Shown piece after piece: positions 51,746 through 60,682 of a DNA stretch of 64,000 bases. Position 1 is the first letter of the stretch. Every line of letters starts with the position of its first letter. Source of the DNA: PALSA-612 sp035652235 (GTDB lineage Bacteria; Actinomycetota; Thermoleophilia; Gaiellales; Gaiellaceae); contig DASREE010000032.1 in NCBI GenBank assembly GCA_035652235.1, positions 124,001-188,000 of the forward strand, written 5' to 3'. Position numbers and translations under genes: made by a program. Under the pieces are notes generated by a model that worked only from the letters and a program-made list of their open reading frames with translations, had not been told where the DNA came from and did no database searches.

Positions 51746-53644
51746 CTACTCGCTCGCCAGGAGGTGGACGCACGGCCGCCGGTCGAACGGGATCGGCGAC
51801 CGACCGACCCTGGCGACCGAGAAGCGCCGGCCGCGGATCTCGACCGCTGTCCCCGGGGCCGGCGCCTCGCCGCCCCGCTCGACGAGCTCGTGGCCCGCGT
51901 CCGCTCCCGGGACGAACAGGAGGTGTCCCGTCGGCGCCGCGTCGCCGCGGCGCCCTCGCGCGAGAGCGTGACCGTCACCGGCCGCGGTGGTGGTGAACGC
52001 CTCCCGCGCGCCGCCGTTCGTCTCGCCGGCCGCCACCCGCGCCCGGAGCGCGCGGACGTCGGGGAGCACGAGCACCGGCCGGGCGGCCGCGTCGTCGTCG
52101 AAGCGGCCGGGGGGCTTTTCGCCGGCCGGCTGCCGGCGGCGGAGGAGCGCGTTCGCCTCGCGGTCCTCGAGCGCCTTCGCAGCCCGCTCCAGTCGTCGCT
52201 CGGCCGCCTCGCGCGCCTCGTTCGCCTCGGCGAGCCTGTCCGAGAGACGGGCGGCGCGCCCCGCCAGCTCGACGAGCTTCCTCGCCCGCTCCTCGTGGTC
52301 GGCGCAGCGCGACTCGGCCTCGGCCAGCCTGGCGGCGGCCTCCGCCTGGCGCCGCGTCGCCTCCTCGAGCTCGCCGGCGACGCGACCGCCCTCGGCCTGC
52401 GCCTGCTCGAGCTCGCGCTGTGCGGCCTCCAGCAGCCCGTTCAGCTCCGCCACCGTCGACTCGAGGCCGCCGAGCAGCGACTCGCGCTCGTGCAGCTGCG
52501 CCACGGCCCGGGTGAGCTCGTCCTCGAGCTTGGCCCGCTGCGCGAGCTCGGCCGCGAGGGCCTGCTCGCGCTCGGCGAGCCGCCTGTTCGCCTTCTCGAG
52601 AGCGCTCGCCGTCGAGGATGCCTGCTCGGCGACCCGGTCGAGCTCCGCCTCCGCGTCGACGAGGGCACCGCGCAGGCGCTCGAGCCAGCCGCGGGACGGT
52701 GGGACGAAGGCGTCGCCGGGCGCGTCGAGCTCCTGACGCGGCTCGGGCTCGGGGCCGGGCTCCTGCTCGGCGAGCGTGGGCGCATCGAGCTCGCCGGCAG
52801 CGTGTGTGTGTTCGGGCTCCGGTGCCGGCCCTGCGTGGCCGGGGGCCGGCGGCCACTCGTCGAGGTGGGTGGAGGGCTCGTCCGCCTCGGCCGTGGATGG
52901 CCCGTCGGTCTCGGCGGTGGATGGCTCGTTCGTCGCGCCGGGCCAGAATGCGTCCCAGGCTGTCTGCCCTGAGGCTGTCTGCTCTGCGGCCGGCTCGAGC
53001 GCCTCCGTGAGCTGCTCGGCCGGCGAAACGGACGCCCCCTGCTCGAGCCCGGACGCTGCCGCGGGCGTCTCCGGCCCAGCCTCGGGCACGTCCGCCTCGA
53101 CCTCGGCTGCTGCCTCGGCGTCCGGCTCGAGCTCAGCCGACGCCTCGGCCTGCGCCTCCGGGGCCGACCCCGCCTCCGGCTCGTTCGTTGCCTCCGGCTC
53201 GTCCGTTGCCGGCTCGTGGGTTGCCCCCGGCTGGTGGTCGTCGACCGCGGCCACGTAGCGCTCGACGCTCGCGAGGCCGCTCGGCGGCGTCTCGTCCGGC
53301 TCGTCTTGCTCCGCTGCCCGCTCCGGCGTGCGGATGCGGAAGACGTGCAGGAAGGCCCGACCGAGCGCGGGTACCACCCGTAAGAAGGGTCGCGACCGCC
53401 ACTCCGTGGCTCTCTCCGCCTGCTCGAGCTCGTCGATGAAGTCGCCGATCCCGATCTGGTCGACGAGCGCTGTCGCCAGGTCCTGCTCGGCGACGAGGCC
53501 GCGCGCGATCAGGATGCTGCCGAGGCGCCGGCCCGTCCGCACCTGCTCCTCGAGCGCGTCCTCGAGCTCGTCGGCGGTGATCAGGCCCCGCTCGACGATC
53601 ACCTCGCCGAGCGGGCGCCAGGGGACGTGAGACGTATCCGTCAC
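51746..53644 (-). CDS. MshEN-domain protein with acidic linker and long coiled coil
   Basis: 632 residues. The N-terminal MshEN/GspE_N domain (about 8-62) has two copies of the LG-x-I/L motif, RPLGEVIVERGLITADEL and LGSILIARGLVAEQDL, each followed by a D-A-L-E/V-x-Q segment. This arrangement resembles the c-di-GMP-binding motif. After it come a Glu/Pro/Ala-rich disordered stretch (about 115-330) with repeated EPxT and STAE units, a coiled coil (about 335-520) and a small C-terminal domain ending HLLASE. No ATPase domain is present. The GTG start overlaps its paralogue upstream by 4 nt. Confidence 0.75.
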   Translation of the reverse strand: MTDTSHVPWRPLGEVIVERGLITADELEDALEEQVRTGRRLGSILIARGLVAEQDLATALVDQIGIGDFIDELEQAERATEWRSRPFLRVVPALGRAFLHVFRIRTPERAAEQDEPDETPPSGLASVERYVAAVDDHQPGATHEPATDEPEATNEPEAGSAPEAQAEASAELEPDAEAAAEVEADVPEAGPETPAAASGLEQGASVSPAEQLTEALEPAAEQTASGQTAWDAFWPGATNEPSTAETDGPSTAEADEPSTHLDEWPPAPGHAGPAPEPEHTHAAGELDAPTLAEQEPGPEPEPRQELDAPGDAFVPPSRGWLERLRGALVDAEAELDRVAEQASSTASALEKANRRLAEREQALAAELAQRAKLEDELTRAVAQLHERESLLGGLESTVAELNGLLEAAQRELEQAQAEGGRVAGELEEATRRQAEAAARLAEAESRCADHEERARKLVELAGRAARLSDRLAEANEAREAAERRLERAAKALEDREANALLRRRQPAGEKPPGRFDDDAAARPVLVLPDVRALRARVAAGETNGGAREAFTTTAAGDGHALARGRRGDAAPTGHLLFVPGADAGHELVERGGEAPAPGTAVEIRGRRFSVARVGRSPIPFDRRPCVHLLASE

Positions 53645-54771
53645 GACCTCGACTCCTCCTGCGTGTCGTCCGGCACCGGGGGTACCCGCTCCCCCGACCA
53701 GTACTCGAACCACGACGTCGCCGCGTCCAGCTGTACGAGCTCGGTGCGGATGCGATCGAGGGCGGCGCGGAGCTCCCTCGCCTCGACGGCGGCCTCGGAG
53801 CGGGCGAGCTCGAGCTCGTCGAGCGCCTCGCGGGCGGTCGCGCGCTCGTCGAGCAGCGCTTCCTCGAGCGCCGCGACCCTCCGCTCCAGCTCCTGCGCCT
53901 GCCCGCCTGCCGGAACACCGTCCTGGCGCTCGACCCGCGAGCGAAGCTCCTCCACCTGCGAGGCGACACGGTCGAGCTCCTCGGCGCGGGCGGCCGCCTC
54001 GTGCCGTGCGTGGGCGAGCTCCTCGACCGCAGCCTGGCGCTCCGCGCGCTCCAGGCTGAGCGCCTCCTCCAGCGAGGCGAGCCGCAGCTCGAGCTCGTCG
54101 AGCGCCAGGCGGTGCGCCGCACGCTCCTCCTCGAGCGCCTGCTCGAGCGCCGCCCGCTCGGCCAGCGCCCACTCGGGCTGCTCGCCGGCTGGGGTCGCGA
54201 CCTTCTCCCCGCGCGCGTCCTGCCCGGCGTCGTCGGACAAGGGCTGCTGCGCAGGCGTGCTCCACAACTGCTCGTCGGGCGGAGCGGACTCCTCGGCCAT
54301 GCGCTCCAGCTCGCGGTAGACGGCCTCGTCGAGATCGTCGCCGGCTTCCTGCGCTGCCTCCATCGACGCCGGCTCCGGGAGCGGATGCGGCTCGTCGGCG
54401 GCCCAGTCGTCGTCCGGGCCGAGCTCGTCGCTGTCGGTGTGGGCGGCCGGCGTCGCCGCGGCCAGGGGACGGACCTCCCGCTCGTCCTCGGCCGGCGAGC
54501 GCTCGCGCGTTCGCGGGTGCCGGCGGCGGATCTCCTCCCACAGCCCCGAACCGAAACCGCTCTCCTTGGTCAGCTCCATGCCGAGCTGGTCGACGAGCAC
54601 GCTCGTCAGCTCCGGACCGGAGACGAAGCCGCGCTCGACGAGGATGCTGCCGAGGCGCTTGCGCGTGCGCCGCTGCTCCTCGAGCGCATCCTCGAGCTCG
54701 TCCTGGCTGATCAGGCCGCGCTCGACGAAGAGCTGTCCGAGCGGTCGCCAGGCGATGTGAGCGGCTTCCAT
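53641..54771 (-). CDS. MshEN-domain coiled-coil protein, paralogue of the downstream gene
   Basis: 376 residues with the same N-terminal MshEN domain (AWRPLGQLFVERGLISQDEL, LGSILVERGFVSGPEL), then an acidic linker (about 85-170) and a coiled coil (about 180-355) rich in Glu/Ala/Arg heptads. It ends about 20 residues past the coil (WFEYWSGERVPPVPDD). It starts with ATG 54771 and overlaps its larger paralogue (GTGA), so the two are a tandem duplication in one operon. Function unknown; a polar or pilus-associated scaffold is a guess. Confidence 0.72.
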   Translation of the reverse strand: MEAAHIAWRPLGQLFVERGLISQDELEDALEEQRRTRKRLGSILVERGFVSGPELTSVLVDQLGMELTKESGFGSGLWEEIRRRHPRTRERSPAEDEREVRPLAAATPAAHTDSDELGPDDDWAADEPHPLPEPASMEAAQEAGDDLDEAVYRELERMAEESAPPDEQLWSTPAQQPLSDDAGQDARGEKVATPAGEQPEWALAERAALEQALEEERAAHRLALDELELRLASLEEALSLERAERQAAVEELAHARHEAAARAEELDRVASQVEELRSRVERQDGVPAGGQAQELERRVAALEEALLDERATAREALDELELARSEAAVEARELRAALDRIRTELVQLDAATSWFEYWSGERVPPVPDDTQEESRS

Positions 54772-55013
54772 GGGCTGTCTCGTCCGTTTCTCGGCGTGGG
54801 CGGGCGAACGGGGCTCGTGCGCCCGGCCTCCCGGGTGTGGCCTACTCGCTTATCGACGTGCGCCGCCGCCGACTTGAGGGAGCGGCGGTGCGGGCAGGAC
54901 TCGCGGCCTCCTCGGCCACCCCGCCGGCGGAAGTCGGCGGTGACGAGCGTCGCCTCGGCGCCGTCGAAGGAGGGGCCGGGCTGGCGACGACCGCGGCGAT
55001 CCCGACCTCGCGC

Positions 55014-56027
55014 CTAGTGACCATCGTCGGCCGGCCAGCGCCGGAAGGGCTCGGCGGGGTTGCGCCAGGCGCCGTGGAACGCAGGCCCCGGCGGGGAGTC
55101 GCCCACGCGGACGTGGATGAAGGCGGCAGAGCTGCCGCTGCGGAGAAGGACGTAGTTCCCGTCGCCCCAGGGCCCGGCGAAGCGCAGCCACGGCACGCTC
55201 GCCGGGCCCGCCGAGACGTCGACGACCCTCGCCGCGGTGGCCGCGACGCCGAATGGCCCCCACGACGCCTGCGCCGCGGTGAAGTCAGGCTCGGCGACGG
55301 GGACGCCCGAGAAGCGGGGCGGGATGCGGTGCGGCGCCCCGGCGCTGCCGTGGAAGCCGGGGAGGAAGTAGACGGCGTGGGAGCCGAGAGCCGAGTACAC
55401 GACCGGGTGCGTGCCGCGCTTGCGCACGTTCGGCCACGGCCGCCAGACACCGAGCGCGTGCTGGCTGGCGGCGACGGCGGAGGGCGAGCCGTCGGCGCCC
55501 ACCTCGACCGACACGAGCTCCCAGTCTCCTTCGTGCATCTGCCAGATCGCGGGCGTGCGGATCGGATTCCGCCAGTCGTTCACCGGATAGAGCAGCCAGT
55601 ACTGCAGGATGACGCTGGTTCCTCCGCCCGCGGACGGGCGACGAACGGCTCGTCCGTACACGGTCGGTGCCTGAGCGGCGCCGCGGGCGCGCTCGACGTA
55701 GCAGGAGTCGAGGTCGACCGCCGGCGTGCAGCCCCGCAGGTCGAGGCGCACCGTACCCGAGGCGTCGCCGAGCTGCGCAGGAGAGGGGCCGACGCGAAGC
55801 ACGCGCCAGCGGCCGGCGCTGCGCCGCTCGAGCGCCGCGCCGGCGAGGAAGTCCTCGACGGCGACCGGCGTCCAGTCGCTCGCGTACGCGTATACGACGG
55901 GCTGGTAGCGGGCGAGAAGCTCGCCGGTCGTGGGCGCCTGGGCGCGGGGCGCGCCCGTCGTCGCTGCGGCCGCGGCCAGGATCGCGGTGGCGCCGGCGAG
56001 CAGCCTCCGCAGGCGGAGTTCGCTCAC
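55014..56027 (-). CDS. Secreted Vps62-like (DUF946-type) protein
   Basis: 337 residues with a signal peptide (about 4-30, LLAGATAILAAAAATTGAP). The body resembles the Vps62/DUF946 family: LLARYQPVVYAYASDWTPV at the start, LQYWLLYPVNDWRN, HEGDWELVSVEV, and YSALGSHAVYFLPG. These repeated His/Trp/Asp motifs are typical, but no activity is established. The GTG start is 6 nt from TACCCT (complement of 56034-56039). The 242-nt gap to the MshEN gene has no supported feature. Confidence 0.78.
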   Translation of the reverse strand: MSELRLRRLLAGATAILAAAAATTGAPRAQAPTTGELLARYQPVVYAYASDWTPVAVEDFLAGAALERRSAGRWRVLRVGPSPAQLGDASGTVRLDLRGCTPAVDLDSCYVERARGAAQAPTVYGRAVRRPSAGGGTSVILQYWLLYPVNDWRNPIRTPAIWQMHEGDWELVSVEVGADGSPSAVAASQHALGVWRPWPNVRKRGTHPVVYSALGSHAVYFLPGFHGSAGAPHRIPPRFSGVPVAEPDFTAAQASWGPFGVAATAARVVDVSAGPASVPWLRFAGPWGDGNYVLLRSGSSAAFIHVRVGDSPPGPAFHGAWRNPAEPFRRWPADDGH

Positions 56028-56124
56028 GGGTCGAGGGTAGCGGCGCGGCCCGCCGGAACGCACGGCGCCCGTCGAGCGACGGTCGGCTTCCGGGCGGGCT
56101 CGATCGTTCGTCTAGGCTGCGTCC

Positions 56125-56202
56125 GTGCTCGACCCATCCGTCAACCGCGAGGCCGCCGGCTGCGGCCCGAGGCTGGCCGAAGGGTGCCGCTCGACCCGCT
56201 GA
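56125..56202 (+). CDS. Predicted 25-codon leaderless ORF overlapping the acyl-CoA dehydrogenase start
   Basis: GTG 56125 stands 6 nt after TAGGCT (56113-56118), exactly the leaderless spacing seen at other genes here. The frame begins MLDPSVNREAAG (GTG read as Met) and ends at TGA 56200-56202, 19 nt inside the dehydrogenase gene and in a different frame. It is either a short coupled upstream ORF or the original dehydrogenase N-terminus lost by a frameshift. Confidence 0.4.
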   Translation: MLDPSVNREAAGCGPRLAEGCRSTR

Positions 56203-57365
56203 GCCCCGAGGAGCGCGAGGTGCGGGAGCTCGTCCGCACCCTGGCGCGCGAGCGCATCGCTCCGCGTGCGTCGCAGATCGACGAGACACACGAGTTTCCC
56301 TGGGACGTGGTCGAGCTGTTCCGCGAGCACGGCATCTTCGGGCTGTTCTTCGAGGAGCGCTACGGCGGTGCGGGGACGAGCACGCTCCTGTCGCTCGTGG
56401 CGATCGAGGAGGTGTCCAAAGTCTGCGCGACGAGCGGCCTCGTCCTCGCCGGCCAGGAGCTCGGGGCGCTCGGCGTCAAGCTCGCCGGCTCGGACGAGCA
56501 GCGCGACCGCTACCTGCCGCGGCTCGCCTCCGGCGAGTGGCTGCCGGCGTACGCGCTGACGGAGGCGGGCTCCGGCTCCGACGCGGCGGCGATGCGCACC
56601 GAGGCCCGACGGGAAGAAGACGCATACGTGCTCAACGGCTCCAAGCGCTTCATCACCAACGCCGCCGTCGCGTCCCTCTACACCGTGTTCGCGAAGACCG
56701 ATGCGACGGCGGGGCACGCGGGCATCTCCGCCTTCCTCGTCGAGTCGGACGCTCCCGGGTTCGAGGTGACCCGGCTCGAGCCGAAGATGGGCATCAGCGG
56801 GTCGACCACCGGCGAGCTCGCGTTCACGGACTGCCGCGTCCCCGCGGCCAACCTGCTCGGGAAGGAGGGCGACGGCTTCCGTCTCGCCATGCGGGTCCTC
56901 GACCGCTCGCGTCCGGGCGTGGCTGCGCAGGCGCTGGGCATCGCGCAGGGGGCGACGGACTACGCGCTCGAGTACGCGAGGACGCGGGAGACGATGGGGA
57001 GGCCGATCGCCCAGCACCAGCTCGTGGCGGCGAAGCTGGCCGAGATGGAGACGCGCTGCGAGGCAGCGCGCGGCCTGCTCTACCGCTTCGGGCAGATGGT
57101 CGACGCGGGCGTGCCCGAGGCGGAGCTGACGAAGGCCTCGGCGATGGCGAAGCTCTACTGCTCGGACACGGCCATGTTCGCCACGACCGAGGCCGTGCAG
57201 ATCCTCGGCGGATACGGGTACATCCGCGAGTACCCGGTGGAGCGGATGATGCGCGACGCGAAGATCACCCAGATCTACGAAGGCACGAACGAGATCCAGC
57301 GCCTGGTCATCGCCCGCGAGATGCTGAGGGAGCAGCGGACCTTCCTCTACGCCGGCGTCGCCTGA
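56184..57365 (+). CDS. Acyl-CoA dehydrogenase
   Basis: FAD enzyme of the short/medium-chain acyl-CoA dehydrogenase family. 393 residues from GTG 56184 (VPLDPLSPEEREVREL), the usual N-terminus. FAD-binding ALTEAGSGSDA and FITNAAVA are present, as are substrate contacts DRSRPGVAAQALG, and YEGTNEIQRLVIAR contains the catalytic Glu. The only good -10 box lies upstream of a short overlapping ORF at 56125. No other beta-oxidation gene is adjacent, so the substrate is unknown. Confidence 0.9.
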   Translation: MPLDPLSPEEREVRELVRTLARERIAPRASQIDETHEFPWDVVELFREHGIFGLFFEERYGGAGTSTLLSLVAIEEVSKVCATSGLVLAGQELGALGVKLAGSDEQRDRYLPRLASGEWLPAYALTEAGSGSDAAAMRTEARREEDAYVLNGSKRFITNAAVASLYTVFAKTDATAGHAGISAFLVESDAPGFEVTRLEPKMGISGSTTGELAFTDCRVPAANLLGKEGDGFRLAMRVLDRSRPGVAAQALGIAQGATDYALEYARTRETMGRPIAQHQLVAAKLAEMETRCEAARGLLYRFGQMVDAGVPEAELTKASAMAKLYCSDTAMFATTEAVQILGGYGYIREYPVERMMRDAKITQIYEGTNEIQRLVIAREMLREQRTFLYAGVA

Positions 57366-57375
57366 CCGCGTCCTA

Positions 57376-57394
57376 CCGCCGATCGCGACGGCGG
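57376..57394 (+). terminator. Hairpin after the acyl-CoA dehydrogenase gene
   Basis: CCGCCG / CGGCGG, a 6-bp stem around a 7-nt loop (ATCGCGA), lies 10 nt past the stop and before the next gene's promoter. No T-tract is present. Confidence 0.4.
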
Positions 57395-57445
57395 GACGAC
57401 TCGCCACTCGGGGAGTGTGCCCGAGGCGGTCGTACACTCATGGCC

Positions 57446-60400
57446 ATGGCCGCGTGCCCCGGCTGCGGCGAGCGAAACCCCGAGCAGGCGCGCTTCTGCC
57501 ACGCCTGTGGGACGAGGCTGGCGCAGCCGGGTCCGGCGCTCGCAACGCGGAAGACGGTGACCGTCCTCTTCTGCGACGTGACCGGCTCGACGACGCTCGG
57601 CGAGCGCACGGACCCGGAGCAGATCCGCCGCGTCATGTCACGCTACTACGAGGAGGCGCGGGCCGTGCTCGAGCGGCACGGCGGCACGGTCGAGAAGTTC
57701 ATCGGCGACGCCGTCGTGGCCGTCTTCGGCGTCCCCGTCCTGCACGAGGACGACGCCCTGCGGGCGCTGCGGGCCTCCGTCGAGCTCCAGGAGGCGATCG
57801 AGCGCCTGAACGTCGAGCTGGAAGCCACCTTCGGGCTCGGCATCGCCGTCCGGATCGGCGTCTCGAGCGGCGAGGTGATCGCCGGAGACGCGACGCTCGG
57901 CGACTCGTTCGCCTCCGGCGACGCGGTCAACGTCGCCCAGCGGCTCGAGTCGGCGGCCCAGGCGGGCGAGATCCTCCTCGCCGAGAGCACCTACCGGCTC
58001 GCCCGTGACGCGATCAGGACGGAGCGGCTCGAGCCGCTGGCGCTGAAGGGGAAGGGCGAGCCGGTGAGCGCGCACCGGCTCGTCTCCGTCCTCCCGGGAG
58101 CGCCGCCGCGGGCGCGGCGCTTCGACTCGCCGATGGTCGGCCGCGAGCGCGAGCTGGCCTTGCTCGAGGGGGCGTTCGCGCGGGCCGTGCGCGAGCGCTC
58201 CTGCCACCTGTTCACCGTGCTCGGCGCGGCGGGCGTCGGCAAGTCGCGGCTCGTGCGCGAGGCGCTGCGCGGCTTCGGCGACCGTGCGAGGGTCGTCGCC
58301 GGCGCCTGCCTGCCCTACGGCGAGGGGATCACCTTCTGGCCGGCGCTGGAGATCGTCAAGCAGGCCACCGGCATCGTCGACGGCGACTCGCCGGGTCGGG
58401 CGCTCGCGCGCATCGAGGAGGCGCTCGCGGGCGACGAGGCGGCGCCCCTCGCCGCCCGCCGGGCCGCCGCGCTCGTCGGCCTGGAGGAGGAGCCGGTGGC
58501 GGCGGAAGAGGGCTTCTGGGGAATCCGGCGGCTGCTCGAGTCACTCTCGCGGACGAAGCCGCTCGTCGTCGTCTTCGACGACGTGAACTGGGCGGAGCCG
58601 ACCTTCCTCGACCTCGTCGAGCACCTCGCCGAGGGCATCCGCGACGGGCCGGTCCTGCTCGTCTGCCTCGCCCGCCCCGATCTGCTCGAGCGCCGGCCGG
58701 CCTGGGGCGGGGGCAAGTGGAACGCGACGACGATCCTGCTCGAGCCGCTGTCGGAGGACGAGTCGGCCGTGCTGCTCGAGAACCTGCTCGGCAGCGGCGT
58801 CGCCGGGGACGTCCTGCGCCGCGTCCACGCCTCCGCCGAGGGCATCCCGCTGTTCGTCGAGGAGCTCGTCTCGATGCTGATCGACGGCGCCCACCTGCGC
58901 CCCTCGCGCGGAGGCTGGCGGCTGGGCGGCGATCTGTCCGAGATCCCGGTGCCCGAGTCGATCCAGGTGCTTCTCGCCTCGCGCCTCGACCAGCTGAGCG
59001 CCGGCGAGCGGCGGGCGATCGAGCGCGCGGCGATCGAAGGCGCCGTCTTCCATCGCGGCGCCGTCGAGGCGCTCGCCGACGAGGAGCTCCGCAGCCAGGT
59101 CGACCGCTGCCTCGCCGCGCTCGTGCGCAAGGAGCTCGTCCGTCCGCACCGGGCCTCCTTCGCCGGCGAGGACGCCTTCCGCTTCCGCCACGTCCTCATC
59201 CGCGAGGCGGCGTACGACGCGCTGCCGAAGCAGGTGCGCGCCGACCTGCACGAGCGCTTCGCCGCCTGGCTCGAGGACGTCGTCGCAGACGAGCGCGCCG
59301 GCGAGGTCGAGGAGCTGCTCGGCTACCACCTGGAGCAGGCCTACCGCTACCGCGCCGAGCTGACGCGCGTCGACGAGCGCACGCGGGCGGTCGCGCTCCG
59401 AGCTGGGATGCGGCTCGGGGGCGCCGGCCGCCGCGCGCTCGCGAAGGGCGACCTGAACGCCGCCGTGAACCTGCTCGAACGCGCCGTCGAGCTCGTTCCG
59501 GTCGAGGGGCCGGGTGGCCCCGAGCTCGCCACGGAGCTCGGCCTCGCGCTGCGCGACGCCGGGGAGCTCGCGCGCGCGGAGCAGGTGCTGGCCCGGGCGG
59601 AGACGGCTGCCCGCACGGCAGGTGACCGGCGGGCCGAGCTGGCCGCGGCCGTGCAGCGCATCCAGGTCGACTTCCTCGCCGATCCCGCCCGCACCGACGA
59701 GCTGCTCGACGAGCTCGAGACGATCCTCCCCGAGCTCGAGGCGCTCGGCGACGAGCGGGCGCTGGCGAGCGGCTGGACGCTCGTCGGCGTCGGCCGCGGC
59801 CTGTGGGGTGGTCGCGCCGAGGCGGGCGAGCGGGCGCTCGAGCGGGCGCTCGCGCACGCGCGCAGCGCCGGCGACCGCCGCGAGGAGCAGAACATCCTGC
59901 GCGAGCTCGCCCTGCACGCGGTGTGGGGTCCGAGACCGGTCGCAGACGCGCTCGAGCGCTGCCACGGCCTGCTCGACGAGGCAGGCGGAGACCCCTGGCT
60001 GGAGACGGGGCCGCTTCGCTGCCTGGCGACGCTCGAGGCGAGGCTCGGGCGCTTCGACGCGGCGCGGAGCCTCCTGCGCCGGGCGCGGCGCGTGCACGAC
60101 GAGCTCCGGCTGACGGGGCTGATGCCGGTGCCGCTCGCCTTTGCGGCCGGCGAGATCGAGCTCCTGGCAGGCGACTACGCGACGGCCGAGCGGGAGCTTC
60201 GCCGCGGGCTCGAGCTGCTCGACACGATGGGCGAGCGCGGCTACCGGGCCAGCATCGCCGCCTTCTTGGCGCAGGCGCTCGTCGGGCAGGGCCGCTACGG
60301 GGAGGCCGAGTCCTACCTCCTGCAGGCGCGCGCCGACGCGGGGGCGGACGACGTCTGGACGCAGGCGGTCGCGCGCGGCACGCTGGCCGTCGTCCACGCC

Positions 60401-60682
60401 GCGCGCGGCGAGCACGCACAGGCGGAGCCGCTGGCGCGCGAGGCGGTCGCGCTCGTGGCGGGAAGCGACAGCCGCGAGCTCGGCGCGAGTATGCTCGAGG
60501 ACCTGGCGATCGTCCTGGCGGCCGCCGGGCGCGCCGAGGAGGCCAGCGCCGCGGCCGAGCAAGCTCGCCGCTCGTTCGAGGAGAAGGGGAACGTGGTCGC
60601 CTCCGCCCGCGTGCGGCGGCTGCTCGACCACCCCGGCGGCGCGGCGCCCGCTACGAGAGCCCGAGACGCTCGAGCGCCGTAG
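57446..60682 (+). CDS. Zinc-ribbon / class III nucleotide cyclase / AAA ATPase / TPR regulator
   Basis: 1078 residues. A zinc ribbon at 1-30 (CPGCGERNPEQARFCHACG) precedes a class III adenylate/guanylate cyclase domain (about 40-200). The cyclase has metal Asp in LFCDVTGST and GDAVVAVFG. An AAA/STAND ATPase follows (about 225-520: MVGRERELALLE, Walker A GAAGVGKSRL, Walker B VVVFDDVNWAE). A long TPR region runs to the C-terminus. It is a known actinobacterial signalling layout, probably triggered by ligand binding to the TPR. I choose ATG 57446, 7 nt after TACACT (57433-57438). The 3' end overlaps the convergent methyltransferase gene by 32 nt. Confidence 0.87.
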   Translation: MAACPGCGERNPEQARFCHACGTRLAQPGPALATRKTVTVLFCDVTGSTTLGERTDPEQIRRVMSRYYEEARAVLERHGGTVEKFIGDAVVAVFGVPVLHEDDALRALRASVELQEAIERLNVELEATFGLGIAVRIGVSSGEVIAGDATLGDSFASGDAVNVAQRLESAAQAGEILLAESTYRLARDAIRTERLEPLALKGKGEPVSAHRLVSVLPGAPPRARRFDSPMVGRERELALLEGAFARAVRERSCHLFTVLGAAGVGKSRLVREALRGFGDRARVVAGACLPYGEGITFWPALEIVKQATGIVDGDSPGRALARIEEALAGDEAAPLAARRAAALVGLEEEPVAAEEGFWGIRRLLESLSRTKPLVVVFDDVNWAEPTFLDLVEHLAEGIRDGPVLLVCLARPDLLERRPAWGGGKWNATTILLEPLSEDESAVLLENLLGSGVAGDVLRRVHASAEGIPLFVEELVSMLIDGAHLRPSRGGWRLGGDLSEIPVPESIQVLLASRLDQLSAGERRAIERAAIEGAVFHRGAVEALADEELRSQVDRCLAALVRKELVRPHRASFAGEDAFRFRHVLIREAAYDALPKQVRADLHERFAAWLEDVVADERAGEVEELLGYHLEQAYRYRAELTRVDERTRAVALRAGMRLGGAGRRALAKGDLNAAVNLLERAVELVPVEGPGGPELATELGLALRDAGELARAEQVLARAETAARTAGDRRAELAAAVQRIQVDFLADPARTDELLDELETILPELEALGDERALASGWTLVGVGRGLWGGRAEAGERALERALAHARSAGDRREEQNILRELALHAVWGPRPVADALERCHGLLDEAGGDPWLETGPLRCLATLEARLGRFDAARSLLRRARRVHDELRLTGLMPVPLAFAAGEIELLAGDYATAERELRRGLELLDTMGERGYRASIAAFLAQALVGQGRYGEAESYLLQARADAGADDVWTQAVARGTLAVVHAARGEHAQAEPLAREAVALVAGSDSRELGASMLEDLAIVLAAAGRAEEASAAAEQARRSFEEKGNVVASARVRRLLDHPGGAAPATRARDARAP

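Noticed and set aside
55667..57445. N-terminal 590-codon extension of the cyclase/AAA protein
   Set aside because: The upstream part is an out-of-frame copy of the acyl-CoA dehydrogenase region. The zinc ribbon marks the true N-terminus at 57446.
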